Positions 8,722 through 17,336 of a stretch of 64,000 bases of DNA are shown piece after piece. The notes beneath the pieces are model-generated. The model saw only the letters and a list, made by a program, of their open reading frames with translations, searched no databases and was not told the DNA's origin. The stretch comes from Halobacterium sp. R2-5 (GTDB lineage: Archaea; Halobacteriota; Halobacteria; Halobacteriales; Halobacteriaceae). The stretch spans positions 744,001 through 808,000 of the forward strand of contig NZ_JAANTH010000002.1 in assembly GCF_011734195.1 (NCBI RefSeq), read 5' to 3'. Position numbers and translations under genes: made by a program. Each line of letters begins with the position of its first letter. Position 1 is the first letter of the stretch.

Positions 8722-9462
8722 ATGCGACGAAACGTCCTCCACGCGGTGGCCGTGACCGCCCTGCTCGTGACCGCCGGCTGCACCGGTCTCTCGACGGGTG
8801 GCGACGGGACGCCGGACGCGGCCCAGCTACAGGACGACGCGGCGGCCGCGATGGCGGACGCCGAGACGTACCGGATGGAGATGCGGATGAACGTCTCCGC
8901 AGGCGGTCAGTCGATGACGATGACCCAGGACGCGGTCTTCGACCACGACACCGAGCGGGCGCGCGTGGACGCGACGTCGGCCGGGCGGTCGACGACGACG
9001 TACATCGACGGCACGACGGCGTACGTGAACGCCGGCGGCGTCTGGCGCACCCAGGACCTCTCGGAAGTGGAGCCGTGGAACGACAGCTCGGGCATCCGCC
9101 AGCAGCGGTCCGTGCTCCAATCCGCGAACGTCACCGTGAACGGGTCGGCGACCGTCGACGGGGTCGAGACGACCGTGCTCTCGGTCGAGCCCGAGACCGA
9201 GGAGCTCCAATCGCTCGTCACCCAGCGGACCGGGAGCCTCGACGCCGTCGAAGTCGAGGACGCGACCTACCGGATGTACGTCGCCAACGACACCCACCGG
9301 CTGCGGCAGGTCGAGATGAACCTGGAGATGACCGTCGGCGGGCAGTCCGCGGTCGCCGACGCCACCACGACCGTCTCCGAGTACGGCGAGCCGGTGAACG
9401 TCTCGGTGCCCGAGGCGGCCACCGAGCGGGAGCAGGCCGCGCTCGCGCCCGTCGCGGCGTAG
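8722..9462 (+). CDS. Haloarchaeal LolA-like lipoprotein
   Basis: A 246-residue secreted protein. The N-terminus has a hydrophobic signal ending in a lipobox (LLVTAGC, Cys at residue 19), then a low-complexity linker and a beta-rich domain with alternating strands (YRMEMRMNVSA, TTTYIDGTTAYVN, TYRMYVAND) resembling the LolA/LppX-like half-barrel. Related proteins are abundant in haloarchaea and no ligand is known. It is divergent from mutY and followed after about 50 bases by a small conserved gene. Confidence 0.85.
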   Translation: MRRNVLHAVAVTALLVTAGCTGLSTGGDGTPDAAQLQDDAAAAMADAETYRMEMRMNVSAGGQSMTMTQDAVFDHDTERARVDATSAGRSTTTYIDGTTAYVNAGGVWRTQDLSEVEPWNDSSGIRQQRSVLQSANVTVNGSATVDGVETTVLSVEPETEELQSLVTQRTGSLDAVEVEDATYRMYVANDTHRLRQVEMNLEMTVGGQSAVADATTTVSEYGEPVNVSVPEAATEREQAALAPVAA

Positions 9463-9512
9463 TCCGCGGGGCAACGAAAAGGCGTATGCCGACGCCAGCA
9501 CACGCCTCGGGT

Positions 9513-9824
9513 ATGAGCCTCGACGACCTCGAAACCGACGTGGAGCTGGCGTACGACGACCTCGACTACGAGTTCCTCGACCGCGAGAGCCGCCAGGAGC
9601 TCGCGATGCTGGGCGCCGCCCTCGACGCGGACACCGACGAGCTGCTGCGGCGCGCGGTCCACCTGCTGTTCCAGTCGACGACGGAGTCCGGCCGGCTGGA
9701 CTTCCACCTGCGGTCGACGTACGACGTGACGTACGACGAGTACCTCTCCGGGATGACGTTCGACGAGATGACGGGCGGCGCGGAGTTCCAGCAGCCCGAC
9801 GACGACCGGCGCTACCAGTTCTGA
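9513..9824 (+). CDS. Conserved haloarchaeal hypothetical protein, 103 aa
   Basis: A small soluble, very acidic protein with a predicted helical core (RESRQELAMLGAALDADTDELLRRAVHLLF) and a tyrosine-rich C-terminus (YDVTYDEYLSG). I do not recognise its function. Two in-frame ATGs are possible, 9486 and 9513. I prefer 9513 (MSLDDLETDVEL) because the nine residues upstream (MPTPAHASG) are not acidic and look like leader sequence. It sits on the same strand between a lipoprotein and a halocyanin. Confidence 0.75.
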   Translation: MSLDDLETDVELAYDDLDYEFLDRESRQELAMLGAALDADTDELLRRAVHLLFQSTTESGRLDFHLRSTYDVTYDEYLSGMTFDEMTGGAEFQQPDDDRRYQF

Positions 9825-9893
9825 CGCGCTCGGAACGCGGCGACGCGGGCGGAATCCGGGCGAGTTAAACCCGGGACGCGCCGACTACCGGGC

Positions 9894-10310
9894 ATGGGAG
9901 ACCGAACGCGACGGACGCGACGCGACGTGCTGCGCGCGACCGCCGGCGCCGGCGCGGCGGCGGCGCTCGCCGGCTGTCTCGGTGGCGGCGACGGCGAGGA
10001 CGACGTCGAAGCGCTGGACGCCCCGGAGGGGACCGAAGTCGTGGAAGTCGGCCCGGACGGCAACTACGTCTTCGACCCGGAGGAGCTCACGGTTTCGACG
10101 GGGACGACGGTGCGGTTCGTCTGGCTGTCCGCGACCCACAACGTCGCCGTCACGAGCCAGCCAGAGGACGCCGACTGGTCGGGCCACGACACCATCGAGG
10201 ACCGCGGCTTCTCCTTCGAGCACACGTTCGAGGTCCCGGGCCGCTACGAGTACGTCTGCACGCCCCACCGCGGCCAGGGGATGACGGGCGCAGTCGTCGT
10301 CGAGGAGTAA
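9894..10310 (+). CDS. Halocyanin-like type I copper protein (Tat lipoprotein)
   Basis: A 138-residue blue copper protein with a twin-arginine signal (RRTRRDVLR) followed by a lipobox (ALAGC), so it is exported folded and lipid-anchored on the outer face of the membrane. The cupredoxin copper ligands are visible as His in ATHNVAV, Cys and His in YVCTPHRGQGM, and Met in the same stretch. Halocyanins carry electrons between membrane respiratory complexes and terminal reductases or oxidases. It is a single gene here, about 29 kb from the tandem halocyanin. Confidence 0.93.
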   Translation: MGDRTRRTRRDVLRATAGAGAAAALAGCLGGGDGEDDVEALDAPEGTEVVEVGPDGNYVFDPEELTVSTGTTVRFVWLSATHNVAVTSQPEDADWSGHDTIEDRGFSFEHTFEVPGRYEYVCTPHRGQGMTGAVVVEE

Positions 10311-10316
10311 GAGGAG

Positions 10317-11693
10317 TTACTGGACGTCGCCGCTGTGGCCGTCGGACGGCCCGGCGCGCGTGACCTTCGAGTCGTCGAGGGCGTCGAGGAAGACGTCCAT
10401 CGCGACGTCGATTTCGCGCTCCGTGACGTCCAGGGGCGGCAGCAGCCGCACGGTCTTGTACCCGCAGCCGAGCAGCAACAGCCCGCGCTCCAGGCACGCC
10501 TTCACGACGGCCTCGCGGCGGTCCTTGGTGTCGAACTCGACGCCGAGCATCAGGCCGTTCCCGCGCACGTCGACGACGAATTCGGGCGCGTCGTCCGCGA
10601 GCACTTCCTCGACCTGCCGGCCGCGCTCGGTGACGTTGTCGAGGACGCCGTCGCTCGTGATGGCGTCGATAGTGGCGACGCCCTGCGCGGCCGCGAGCAG
10701 GTCGCCCGCGCCCCACGTCGAGGACAGCCGGCCGGTCTCGTCGGGGAAGAGGTCCTCGCTGGCGACGGTCGCGCCGACGCGCAGGCCCTTCGCGGACGTG
10801 ATGACGTCGGGGTCGATGCCGGTGTGGTCGACGCCCCAGAGCTCGCCCGTGCGGCCGAGCCCGGACTGGATCTCGTCGGCGATGACGGGGATGTCGTGGG
10901 TCGCCTGAATCGCGGCGATGTCGTCGGCGAACTCGTCGCTCGGGACGCGGTAGCCGCCCTCGCCCTGCTGGGGTTCGAGGATGAGGTACGCGACCTCGTC
11001 GGGGTCGACGACGCCGCGCTCGGGGTGGAGCTTGTCGGCGACGACGTTCCCGCCGGGGCCGTTGGTCTTCCAGCCGCAGTCGCACTCGCCCTCGCAGGCG
11101 CAGTACGGCGCCGAGACCACGCCGCCGATCTCGGGGAAGCCGCGGCGCTGGACGGCCTTCGAGCGGTTGAGGGAGAGCGCGCCGAGCGTGCGCCCGTGGA
11201 ACGCGCCGTCGAACGTGAACGCGCGGTGGCCGCCGTTCGCGTAACAGATCTTGATCGCGTTCTCGACGGCTTCGGCGCCCGTGTTCGAGAGGAAGGCGGT
11301 GTCGAGGCCGTACTCCTCGGTGAGGTCAGTGAGGCGGTGGAGGAGCTGCGTGGAGGTCGGCAGGTCGGCGTCCTCGGGCGGCCAGCCGCCGCTCGCGTAG
11401 AAGTCCTGCCCCGCGATCTTCGAGGGGTCGACGACGTCGAACTCCTCCAGGCGGTCCATGATTTTCGGGTTGTTGTACCCGAACGGGGCGGCGGCGACGT
11501 GGCTCGTGAAGTCCATCAGGACGTTGCCGTCGACGTCCCGGCAGAACGGCCCCTCGGCGTCCTCCGTGATGTCCCAGACGAACTCGTAGACGTACGTGCT
11601 GGGGGCCGCGTGCTCGTGGTGGTACTCGACCCACTGCTCGGCCTTCTCGCCCGGGAGGCTCCGGACGCTCGGCTCGGCGGTCTCCCTGTCCAT
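10317..11693 (-). CDS. Class III aminotransferase (GabT/ArgD-like)
   Basis: A 458-residue PLP enzyme. The cofactor region is clear: FLSNTGAEAVENAIK (phosphate contact), FDGAFHGRTLGALS, VIADEIQSGLGRTG (Asp holding the pyridine nitrogen), and the Schiff-base lysine in TSAKGLRVGA. An inserted cysteine-rich loop (CACEGECDCGW) lies near residue 200, seen in an archaeal subgroup of these enzymes. The likely donor is an omega-amino acid such as 4-aminobutyrate, ornithine or lysine, which the sequence does not resolve. It converges with the halocyanin gene, six bases apart. Confidence 0.9.
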   Translation of the reverse strand: MDRETAEPSVRSLPGEKAEQWVEYHHEHAAPSTYVYEFVWDITEDAEGPFCRDVDGNVLMDFTSHVAAAPFGYNNPKIMDRLEEFDVVDPSKIAGQDFYASGGWPPEDADLPTSTQLLHRLTDLTEEYGLDTAFLSNTGAEAVENAIKICYANGGHRAFTFDGAFHGRTLGALSLNRSKAVQRRGFPEIGGVVSAPYCACEGECDCGWKTNGPGGNVVADKLHPERGVVDPDEVAYLILEPQQGEGGYRVPSDEFADDIAAIQATHDIPVIADEIQSGLGRTGELWGVDHTGIDPDVITSAKGLRVGATVASEDLFPDETGRLSSTWGAGDLLAAAQGVATIDAITSDGVLDNVTERGRQVEEVLADDAPEFVVDVRGNGLMLGVEFDTKDRREAVVKACLERGLLLLGCGYKTVRLLPPLDVTEREIDVAMDVFLDALDDSKVTRAGPSDGHSGDVQ

Positions 11694-11758
11694 GATACTG
11701 CTTGCCCGGGCGGCGAGTAAAAGCTATTCGTTACGGTTCAGGCAAGCTTCACCGCGCG

Positions 11759-13063
11759 TCAGAGCGCGAGGACGGCCGTCGCCACGGCGCCCGCGACCAG
11801 CAGCGCCGCGCTGTACCCGGCGACGCGGTACGCGAACGCCCGGTTGGAGCTGGTCGCGGTGAGCGCGACCTTCACGCCGATGGAGCTCGCGGTCGCCAGC
11901 AGTACGGCGACCGTCGCCGCGGTCTCGGAGATGGCGCCCGTGCGGTAGAGCACGATGGCGGACGTGGTCGCGCCCGCGCTCGACACCAGCCCCGAGATGA
12001 ACGCGGTGGCGTAGAGGCCGGCGGAGCCGAACTGCACCTGCGCGAGCCCGCCCGCCACCACGACCACGAGGAACATCGCGCCGAACCCGAGCGCGTTCCG
12101 CATCGAGAACGGGCTCTCGAGCTCCATCTCGACGCTCGTGCTCCAGTCGGCGGTCACCACCGCGACGGCGATGCAGCCCACGACGATGACCACGAGCGGG
12201 ACGGTCGCGGTCAGCAGGACGCCCGAAGAGACGGTGAACACGACGACGATGAGGAGGTTCCGGAGCGCCATCGCGGCGTTCGCGAGCAGCACGCCCGCGA
12301 CCGCGTACGACGCCGCCTCAGAGCGCTGGCTGACGTGGTCGAGCATCGTCCCGACGACCGCCGTCGAGGACGCCAGCCCGCCGAAGAAGCCCGTGACGGC
12401 GATGCCGCGGCCGCCGTACGTCTTCACGACGACGTAGTTCACGATGCCGATGCCCGCGACGAACACCACCATCAGCCAGACGACGCGCGGCTCGATGTCG
12501 ACGGCGTACGTCCCGGAGCCCAGCGAGACGGTGCCGGCCGGCAGCAGCGGGTAGACGACGAACGCCAGAATCGCGAACTCGAACGTCGAGCGCAGCTCCT
12601 CCCGGGAGAGGTCCCACGCGAACCCGTGGAGCTCGCGCTTGAACACCAGCAGGATGGAGCTGGTGACCGTGACGACGGTCGCCGGGAGCACCGCGCCGAC
12701 CCCCACGAGCACACCGACGCCGTACGCCACCACCAGACTCACCGCGGTCGTCAGGTGGAGGCCCTCGTCCTCGTCGTTCATCCCCGAAACCATCAGGACG
12801 CTCGTGACCGCGATGACGAAGACGGCGCCGACCATCGAGAGGTACGGCGGGCACACGCCCGGCGCGCCGAAGCAGCGCTCCGTGTCCACCTCCGTGAAGA
12901 TGGTGCCGAGGACGCTGACGAGCGCGAACGTCCGGATGCCGGCGGCCTTCTGGGCCCACTCGCGTTCGAGACCGATGAACAGCCCGAGCGCGACCGACAG
13001 CGCGATGCGAACCACGCGGCTGTCTACCGGCGCGTCCGTCAGCGGTTCGATGGCACCGAGCAC
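11759..13063 (-). CDS. MgtC/SapB plus DUF4010 membrane protein
   Basis: About 434 residues with roughly a dozen hydrophobic segments. The N-terminal part has the MgtC signature LGLFIGLEREW followed by AGIRTFALVSVLG. The remainder matches the DUF4010 permease-like half (RNLLIVVVFTVSS, AFISGLVSSAGATTSAIV). Mg2+ homeostasis or transport is often proposed for MgtC relatives, but direct proof is lacking for this fused form. There is no ATG at a sensible place. GTG at 13063 (start of VLGAIEPL) is my choice, with GTG at 13015 the alternative. Confidence 0.85.
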   Translation of the reverse strand: MLGAIEPLTDAPVDSRVVRIALSVALGLFIGLEREWAQKAAGIRTFALVSVLGTIFTEVDTERCFGAPGVCPPYLSMVGAVFVIAVTSVLMVSGMNDEDEGLHLTTAVSLVVAYGVGVLVGVGAVLPATVVTVTSSILLVFKRELHGFAWDLSREELRSTFEFAILAFVVYPLLPAGTVSLGSGTYAVDIEPRVVWLMVVFVAGIGIVNYVVVKTYGGRGIAVTGFFGGLASSTAVVGTMLDHVSQRSEAASYAVAGVLLANAAMALRNLLIVVVFTVSSGVLLTATVPLVVIVVGCIAVAVVTADWSTSVEMELESPFSMRNALGFGAMFLVVVVAGGLAQVQFGSAGLYATAFISGLVSSAGATTSAIVLYRTGAISETAATVAVLLATASSIGVKVALTATSSNRAFAYRVAGYSAALLVAGAVATAVLAL

Positions 13064-13146
13064 TCTCCGGACTTCACCGCACGCGGTGAAAAGTCTCGGG
13101 GTCCCCGGGGAACCTTTCTTGGTCGTTCGCGTCGCCACTGTACGTA

Positions 13147-14304
13147 ATGGACTTCGACGTCGACCGCGCACGCACCGGCTGGTGGGCGATAGCGGTCGCC
13201 CTCGCGGCCGCGCTGGCGTACACCGTCTACTCGTTCGTCGGGACGTTCGTGCTCGGCGTCTTCATCTACTACGCGACACGGCCGGTGTACCGCCGGCTGC
13301 ACCAGTGGGTGCGACAGCCCACGGTCGCGGCAGTTATCGCGCTCGTGACGCTCGCGCTGCCCGCGATGCTGCTGGCGGCGTACACCACCGCGGTCGGCCT
13401 CCAGGAGCTCGACCAGTTCCTCACCGCCCAGGACGTCGACCTCGGACAGGTCGGCACGCTCATCGAGCCGTACCTCGACGTCTCCTCCATCGTCCAGGAC
13501 CCGGAGGCGTTCCTGAACCAGCCCTCGGTGCAGGACGCGCTCCGCACGACGTCGACGAACGCCCTCGAGTACGTCGGCGTCCTCGGGACGCTGTTCATCC
13601 ACCTGTTCGCGGTCATCATCATCGCGTTCTACCTGCTGCGGGACGACCACCGCCTCGGCGGCTGGTTCCAGCGGCGCTTCACGGACGGCAGCGGTGTCAC
13701 GGAGGCGTACGCCCGCGCGGTCGACCACGACCTCTCGACGGTGTTCTTCGGGAACATCCTGTTCGCGTTCGCCACCGGCATCATCGCGGCCGTCTCCTAC
13801 GGTACGATGAACGCGTTCTCGCCGGCGGACATCGCCATCCCCTACCCCGTGCTGCTCGGGCTCATCACGGGCATTGCGAGCCTGATTCCCGTCATCGGCA
13901 TCAAGCTCGTGTGGATTCCGCTGGCGGGGTGGCTGGCGTTCGTCGCGTTCCAGAACGGCACGGGGTACGCGTTCGTCACCGTGTTCGTGCTCGTCGCCGC
14001 GGTCGTCGTCGACTTCATCCCGGACCTCTTGTTGCGGCCGTACGTCTCCGGGCGGAACCTCCACCTCGGCCTCGTGATTCTGTCGTACGTGTTCGGGCCG
14101 CTGCTGTGGGGCTGGTACGGCCTGTTCCTCGGGCCGCTCGTGCTCGTGTTCCTCGTCCACTTCGTCCGGCTCGTCCTCCCCGAGCTGCTGGCGGGCAGGG
14201 AGATAGAGCCCGCGGCCGTCGGCGGTAGCGTCTGGACGAACGGCCACGGCAGCGAACAGGCGTCGATATACGACTACGAGGAGGAGGACGAGGACGAGGA
14301 GTAG
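13147..14304 (+). CDS. AI-2E family transporter (PerM-like)
   Basis: A 385-residue membrane protein with two N-terminal spans, a central soluble-looking segment (about 85-150) and a C-terminal bundle of five or six spans. The family signature is present: GVFIYYATRPVYRRL near the start and the conserved PVLLGLITGIASLIPVIG around residue 240. The tail is acidic (EEEDEDEE). Family members have been linked to AI-2 export or Na+/H+ exchange, and a substrate cannot be assigned here. It is divergent from the MgtC-like gene, and a long acidic tail suits the cytoplasm of a halophile. Confidence 0.9.
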   Translation: MDFDVDRARTGWWAIAVALAAALAYTVYSFVGTFVLGVFIYYATRPVYRRLHQWVRQPTVAAVIALVTLALPAMLLAAYTTAVGLQELDQFLTAQDVDLGQVGTLIEPYLDVSSIVQDPEAFLNQPSVQDALRTTSTNALEYVGVLGTLFIHLFAVIIIAFYLLRDDHRLGGWFQRRFTDGSGVTEAYARAVDHDLSTVFFGNILFAFATGIIAAVSYGTMNAFSPADIAIPYPVLLGLITGIASLIPVIGIKLVWIPLAGWLAFVAFQNGTGYAFVTVFVLVAAVVVDFIPDLLLRPYVSGRNLHLGLVILSYVFGPLLWGWYGLFLGPLVLVFLVHFVRLVLPELLAGREIEPAAVGGSVWTNGHGSEQASIYDYEEEDEDEE

Positions 14305-14305
14305 G

Positions 14306-14554
14306 TCAGCGCGCTTCGAGGCGCGTGCCGTCTCGCGGACAGTAGTCGAACTCGGGGTCGCGCGTGCGGAATCCGCACGTCGAGCACTCGTAGACCGGGG
14401 GTTCGGCGTCGTCGCCGCGCCGCCGGAACAACAGCGGAACCAGCGGGACCGCGAGGAAGAGCAGCGCGACGTCGAAGACGACCCACGCGACGACGCTGAC
14501 GGCGAGACTCGCGAGCACGCCGGCGGCGGCAGTGGCGGTCCGCGAGGAGACCAC
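14306..14554 (-). CDS. Small membrane protein with C-terminal zinc ribbon
   Basis: An 82-residue protein with one or two hydrophobic segments (ASLAVSVVAWVVFDVALLFL) and a cytoplasmic zinc-ribbon-like tail (CSTCGF...YCPRDG). The GTG at 14554 lies two bases after the PadR stop, which argues for translational coupling. An ATG-free upstream extension would overlap padR by 30 bases, so I reject it. Function is unknown. Small PadR-coupled membrane proteins are common in haloarchaea. Confidence 0.75.
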   Translation of the reverse strand: MVSSRTATAAAGVLASLAVSVVAWVVFDVALLFLAVPLVPLLFRRRGDDAEPPVYECSTCGFRTRDPEFDYCPRDGTRLEAR

Positions 14555-14556
14555 GG

Positions 14557-14835
14557 CTACTCGAGGTCGACGTACTGCTGTTCCCACTCGCGGCGCGCGG
14601 CGATCTCGCGGCGCCCGCGGCGGGTGAGCGTGTAGTAGTTGGTGCGCTGGTCGAGCTGGCCCTTGTCGACGAGGCCCTTGTCGACGAGGGTGTCGAGGTT
14701 GGGGTAGAGCCGGCCGTGATGGATTTCCGACTCGTAGTACTCCTCGAGCTCTTCTTTGATGGCGAGTCCGTGTGGCTCGTCTAATCCGGCGACGACGTAG
14801 AGGAGGTCGCGCTGGAACCCTGTCAGGTCATACAT
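14557..14835 (-). CDS. PadR family transcriptional regulator
   Basis: A 92-residue winged-helix protein made almost only of the PadR domain: TGFQRDLLYVVAGL, then the recognition helix region IHHGRLYPNLDTLVDKGLV, and the wing NYYTLTRRGRREI. The ATG at 14835 (MYDLTGFQ) is the usual start in haloarchaeal members. An in-frame ATG at 14880 would add 15 atypical residues. A TATA-like stretch (GATATAAC on the minus strand) overlaps the region just before this start, and ACATATGT straddles the start codon. It is the first gene of a two-gene unit with the zinc-ribbon membrane protein, which it may control. Confidence 0.9.
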   Translation of the reverse strand: MYDLTGFQRDLLYVVAGLDEPHGLAIKEELEEYYESEIHHGRLYPNLDTLVDKGLVDKGQLDQRTNYYTLTRRGRREIAARREWEQQYVDLE

Positions 14836-15000
14836 ATGTCCTGCACTCGTTATATCTTTCGTCTCAGAAAGCATAAGCATGGGGGATTGGCTCCCGGCTT
14901 TCCGGGAAGCCGCTATTATCTACCAAGCTGACATGTCGGCGACCGTGACTCCCAGGACGCTCCGAGAACATTTATGCAGGCCGACCGGACACACGCGAAC

Positions 15001-15246
15001 ATGGCCGGGAGAGACGCCGTCGACCTCGCCGACGTGTCCCCGACGGCGTGGCGGCTCCTCCGAGTTGCCGCGGGGTTCAGCCAGCGGGAGGTCGAGCGCG
15101 AGGTCGCCGGGCTCCGGCAGGCCCACGTCTCCATGCTCGAGGGCGGGAGCCGCGCGCTCTCCGGCGACCGCCGTCGGGAGCTGTTCGCGCTCTACGCCGC
15201 CGAACTGGACGACGGACAGGTGGCGGCGCTCGTCGAGCACTTCTGA
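15001..15246 (+). CDS. XRE-type helix-turn-helix protein, 81 aa
   Basis: A short single-domain DNA-binding protein. The HTH is visible as WRLLRVAAGFSQREVEREVAGLRQAHVSMLEGGSR (about 16-50), followed by a helical tail. I start at ATG 15001. A TATA-like AACATTTATG lies 27-35 bases before it, giving a leaderless transcript. The upstream ATG at 14974 would fall inside that promoter. It lies directly upstream of the DASS transporter on the same strand, which may be its target. Confidence 0.8.
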   Translation: MAGRDAVDLADVSPTAWRLLRVAAGFSQREVEREVAGLRQAHVSMLEGGSRALSGDRRRELFALYAAELDDGQVAALVEHF

Positions 15247-15305
15247 CGACGATAGACTGACTCCGTTAATAATTAAAGATAGGAGCGTAGAGAAGGCGTG
15301 TATCA

Positions 15306-16898
15306 ATGATACAGGTAGACGTTCGCTCGGCTCGTGGCCGCCTCGCGGTGTTCGCGCTCGCGGTCGCGGTCACCGCCGCCATCGCGCTCGCACCGACGCC
15401 CGCCGACCTCGGGCTCGAAGGCAAGTACGCCATCGCCACCATGGCGTTCGCCGCCGTGCTCTGGGTGTCCGGCGCGCTCCCGCTGGCAGTCACCGCACTC
15501 TCGATCCCCGTCTTGCTCACGGGCTTCGGCGTCTTCGACACCCTCGACGGCGCGCTCGCGCCGTTCGCCGACCACCTCATCTTCCTGTTCGTCGCGGGGT
15601 TCATGCTCGCGAACGCGCTCCAGAAGTACGACATCGACCGCCGCATCGCGCTGTACATCATGGCGCGGATGGGCTCGAGCCCGCGGAAGCTCATCCTCGC
15701 GGTGATGATTGCGACGGCCATCCTCTCGATGTGGGTGTCGAACACCGCCACGGCCGCGATGATGACGCCCATCGCGGTCGGCGTGCTCGCCCAGGTCGTC
15801 GGCCGCGACGAACTCACCGAAGCCGGCGACGGCGACCCCACCACGAACATCCAGATCGCGACGCTGCTCGGCACCGCGTACGGCGCCAGCGTCGGCGGCG
15901 TCGGGACGCTCATCGGGACGCCGCCGAACGCCGTCGTCGCCGGCGTCCTCAACGACCAGCTCGGCTACGAAATCGGGTTCGCTGACTGGCTGCTCATCGG
16001 CCTCCCCATCGTCGCCGTCACGCTCCCCATCGTCTGGTACGTGCTCACGTTCCGGCTGTTCCCGCCGGAAGTCGACGACGTCAGCGACGCCCGCGAGCAG
16101 GCCCGCGAGTACCTCCGCGAGGAGGGCGAGCTGAGCACGCGCGGCCGTCGCGTCGCGTACATCTTCACCGCGACCGCCGGCCTGTGGGTGCTCGGCGGGC
16201 TCGGCGGCCCCGTCTGGTGGCTGTTCGAGACCGCCGGCCTCGACCCCGACACCGCGAATCTCCTCCACACCACGCTGTTCGGCGGCAGCGGCCCGACGCT
16301 GTTCGGCACCGAGGGCGGCTACCAGGGCCTGCTGTACTACGTCATGGTCGGGCTCTACGCCATCCCCGCGCTCGTGCCCGCCGACACCGCCGAGTGGGAG
16401 GACCTCGTCGACATCGACTGGGGGACCATCCTCCTGTTCGGTGGTGGCCTCTCGCTGGCGTCCGGGTTCGCGAACAGCGGCGCGACGCGCTGGATCGCGG
16501 AGGCCGTCTTCGGCTCGCTCACCGGGCTCCCCATCGTCGCCGTCGTCGCCGCGGTCGTCCTGCTGGTCATCTTCCTCACGGAGATGACGTCGAACACCGC
16601 CACCGCCACCATCATCGTGCCCGTGCTCGTCTCCATCGGCGGCGTCCTCGCCGCAACGCTCGGGCTGGCCGAGGAGTCCGCCGCCGTCTTCCTCTCGGTC
16701 AGCGGCGCCATCGCCGCGAGCTTCGCGTTCGCGCTCCCGGTCGCGACGCCGCCGAACGCCATCGTCTTCGGCTCCGGCTACCTCGAACAGGCGGACATGA
16801 TGCGCGCGGGCGTCGTCCTCAACGTCCTGATGACCGCGGTGCTGACGCTGTTCATCTGGGCGCTGTTCCAGTTCGTCTGGCCGGCGTTCCTCTGGTAG
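15306..16898 (+). CDS. SLC13/DASS family anion permease
   Basis: A 530-residue membrane transporter of the divalent anion/Na+ symporter family. Both halves carry the substrate and sodium signature: VSNTATAAMMTPIAVGVL with GTPPNAVV in the first, TSNTATATIIVPVL with ATPPNAIVFG in the second. Likely substrates are dicarboxylates, phosphate or sulfate, with Na+ coupling, which the sequence does not decide. An AT-rich promoter element (TTAATAATTAAAG) ends about 28 bases before the ATG. It follows the XRE regulator gene after 59 bases. Confidence 0.92.
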   Translation: MIQVDVRSARGRLAVFALAVAVTAAIALAPTPADLGLEGKYAIATMAFAAVLWVSGALPLAVTALSIPVLLTGFGVFDTLDGALAPFADHLIFLFVAGFMLANALQKYDIDRRIALYIMARMGSSPRKLILAVMIATAILSMWVSNTATAAMMTPIAVGVLAQVVGRDELTEAGDGDPTTNIQIATLLGTAYGASVGGVGTLIGTPPNAVVAGVLNDQLGYEIGFADWLLIGLPIVAVTLPIVWYVLTFRLFPPEVDDVSDAREQAREYLREEGELSTRGRRVAYIFTATAGLWVLGGLGGPVWWLFETAGLDPDTANLLHTTLFGGSGPTLFGTEGGYQGLLYYVMVGLYAIPALVPADTAEWEDLVDIDWGTILLFGGGLSLASGFANSGATRWIAEAVFGSLTGLPIVAVVAAVVLLVIFLTEMTSNTATATIIVPVLVSIGGVLAATLGLAEESAAVFLSVSGAIAASFAFALPVATPPNAIVFGSGYLEQADMMRAGVVLNVLMTAVLTLFIWALFQFVWPAFLW

Positions 16899-16984
16899 CG
16901 CGGCCGCCTCTTTTCGCGCGCTTCGAGAACACTACCGAGAACTACGCGAGAACGACGGAACTGTCGCTACGAACACTGACGCAA

Positions 16985-17076
16985 CGGAAAAGGATGCGGA
17001 GCCGGGAAAAGTCCGGCCCCGCAGCCGCCCTGAATTGGTCCCCGCTGACGCTTCGGCCCTCCAAAGCGAAGCGTCA
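16985..17076 (-). ncRNA. Candidate two-hairpin small RNA
   Basis: No ORF fits this gap between convergent genes. On the minus strand a TATA-like TTTATTAT (17098-17105) is followed about 25 bases later by a perfect 10-base-pair hairpin (TGACGCTTCG at 17067-17076 with its partner at 17046-17055). A second hairpin follows (17013-17023 with 16995-17005, ten pairs and one mismatch), then the T-rich TCCTTTTCC. Promoter, structure and terminator in the right order suggest an independent RNA of about 90 nt. It is not matched to any known class. Confidence 0.4.
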
Positions 17077-17131
17077 CCTGGTCCAAAACGGGCTACGATA
17101 ATAAACCTATCCCCGCACGAAACTACTGCCG

Positions 17132-17278
17132 CTACATGTGTTCTTCCTCCAACACCCAGCCGAGCGCGCGCCGGTAGTACGTGAACATCTCGCGGACGCC
17201 CTCGTGGTTCATCTCCTCGGACTCGAGCTGTTCGACGAGGAACTCGTACTGCTCTCGGACCTCCTCCTCGCTGCGCAT
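17132..17278 (-). CDS. Conserved small acidic protein, 48 aa
   Basis: A 48-residue helical protein starting MRSEEEVREQYEFLVEQL and ending in EEEHM. It has strongly charged heptad-like character, with tyrosine and glutamate-rich helices. I do not know its function. The ATG at 17278 is the only reasonable start. Small helical proteins of this type recur beside metabolic genes in haloarchaea. It lies 58 bases downstream of the alpha/beta hydrolase gene on the same strand. Confidence 0.65.
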   Translation of the reverse strand: MRSEEEVREQYEFLVEQLESEEMNHEGVREMFTYYRRALGWVLEEEHM

Positions 17279-17336
17279 ACGCGCCGTTGGTCGGCCAGCC
17301 GTATCAATGACAGCCACGGCTCGACCGCCGGAGCCG

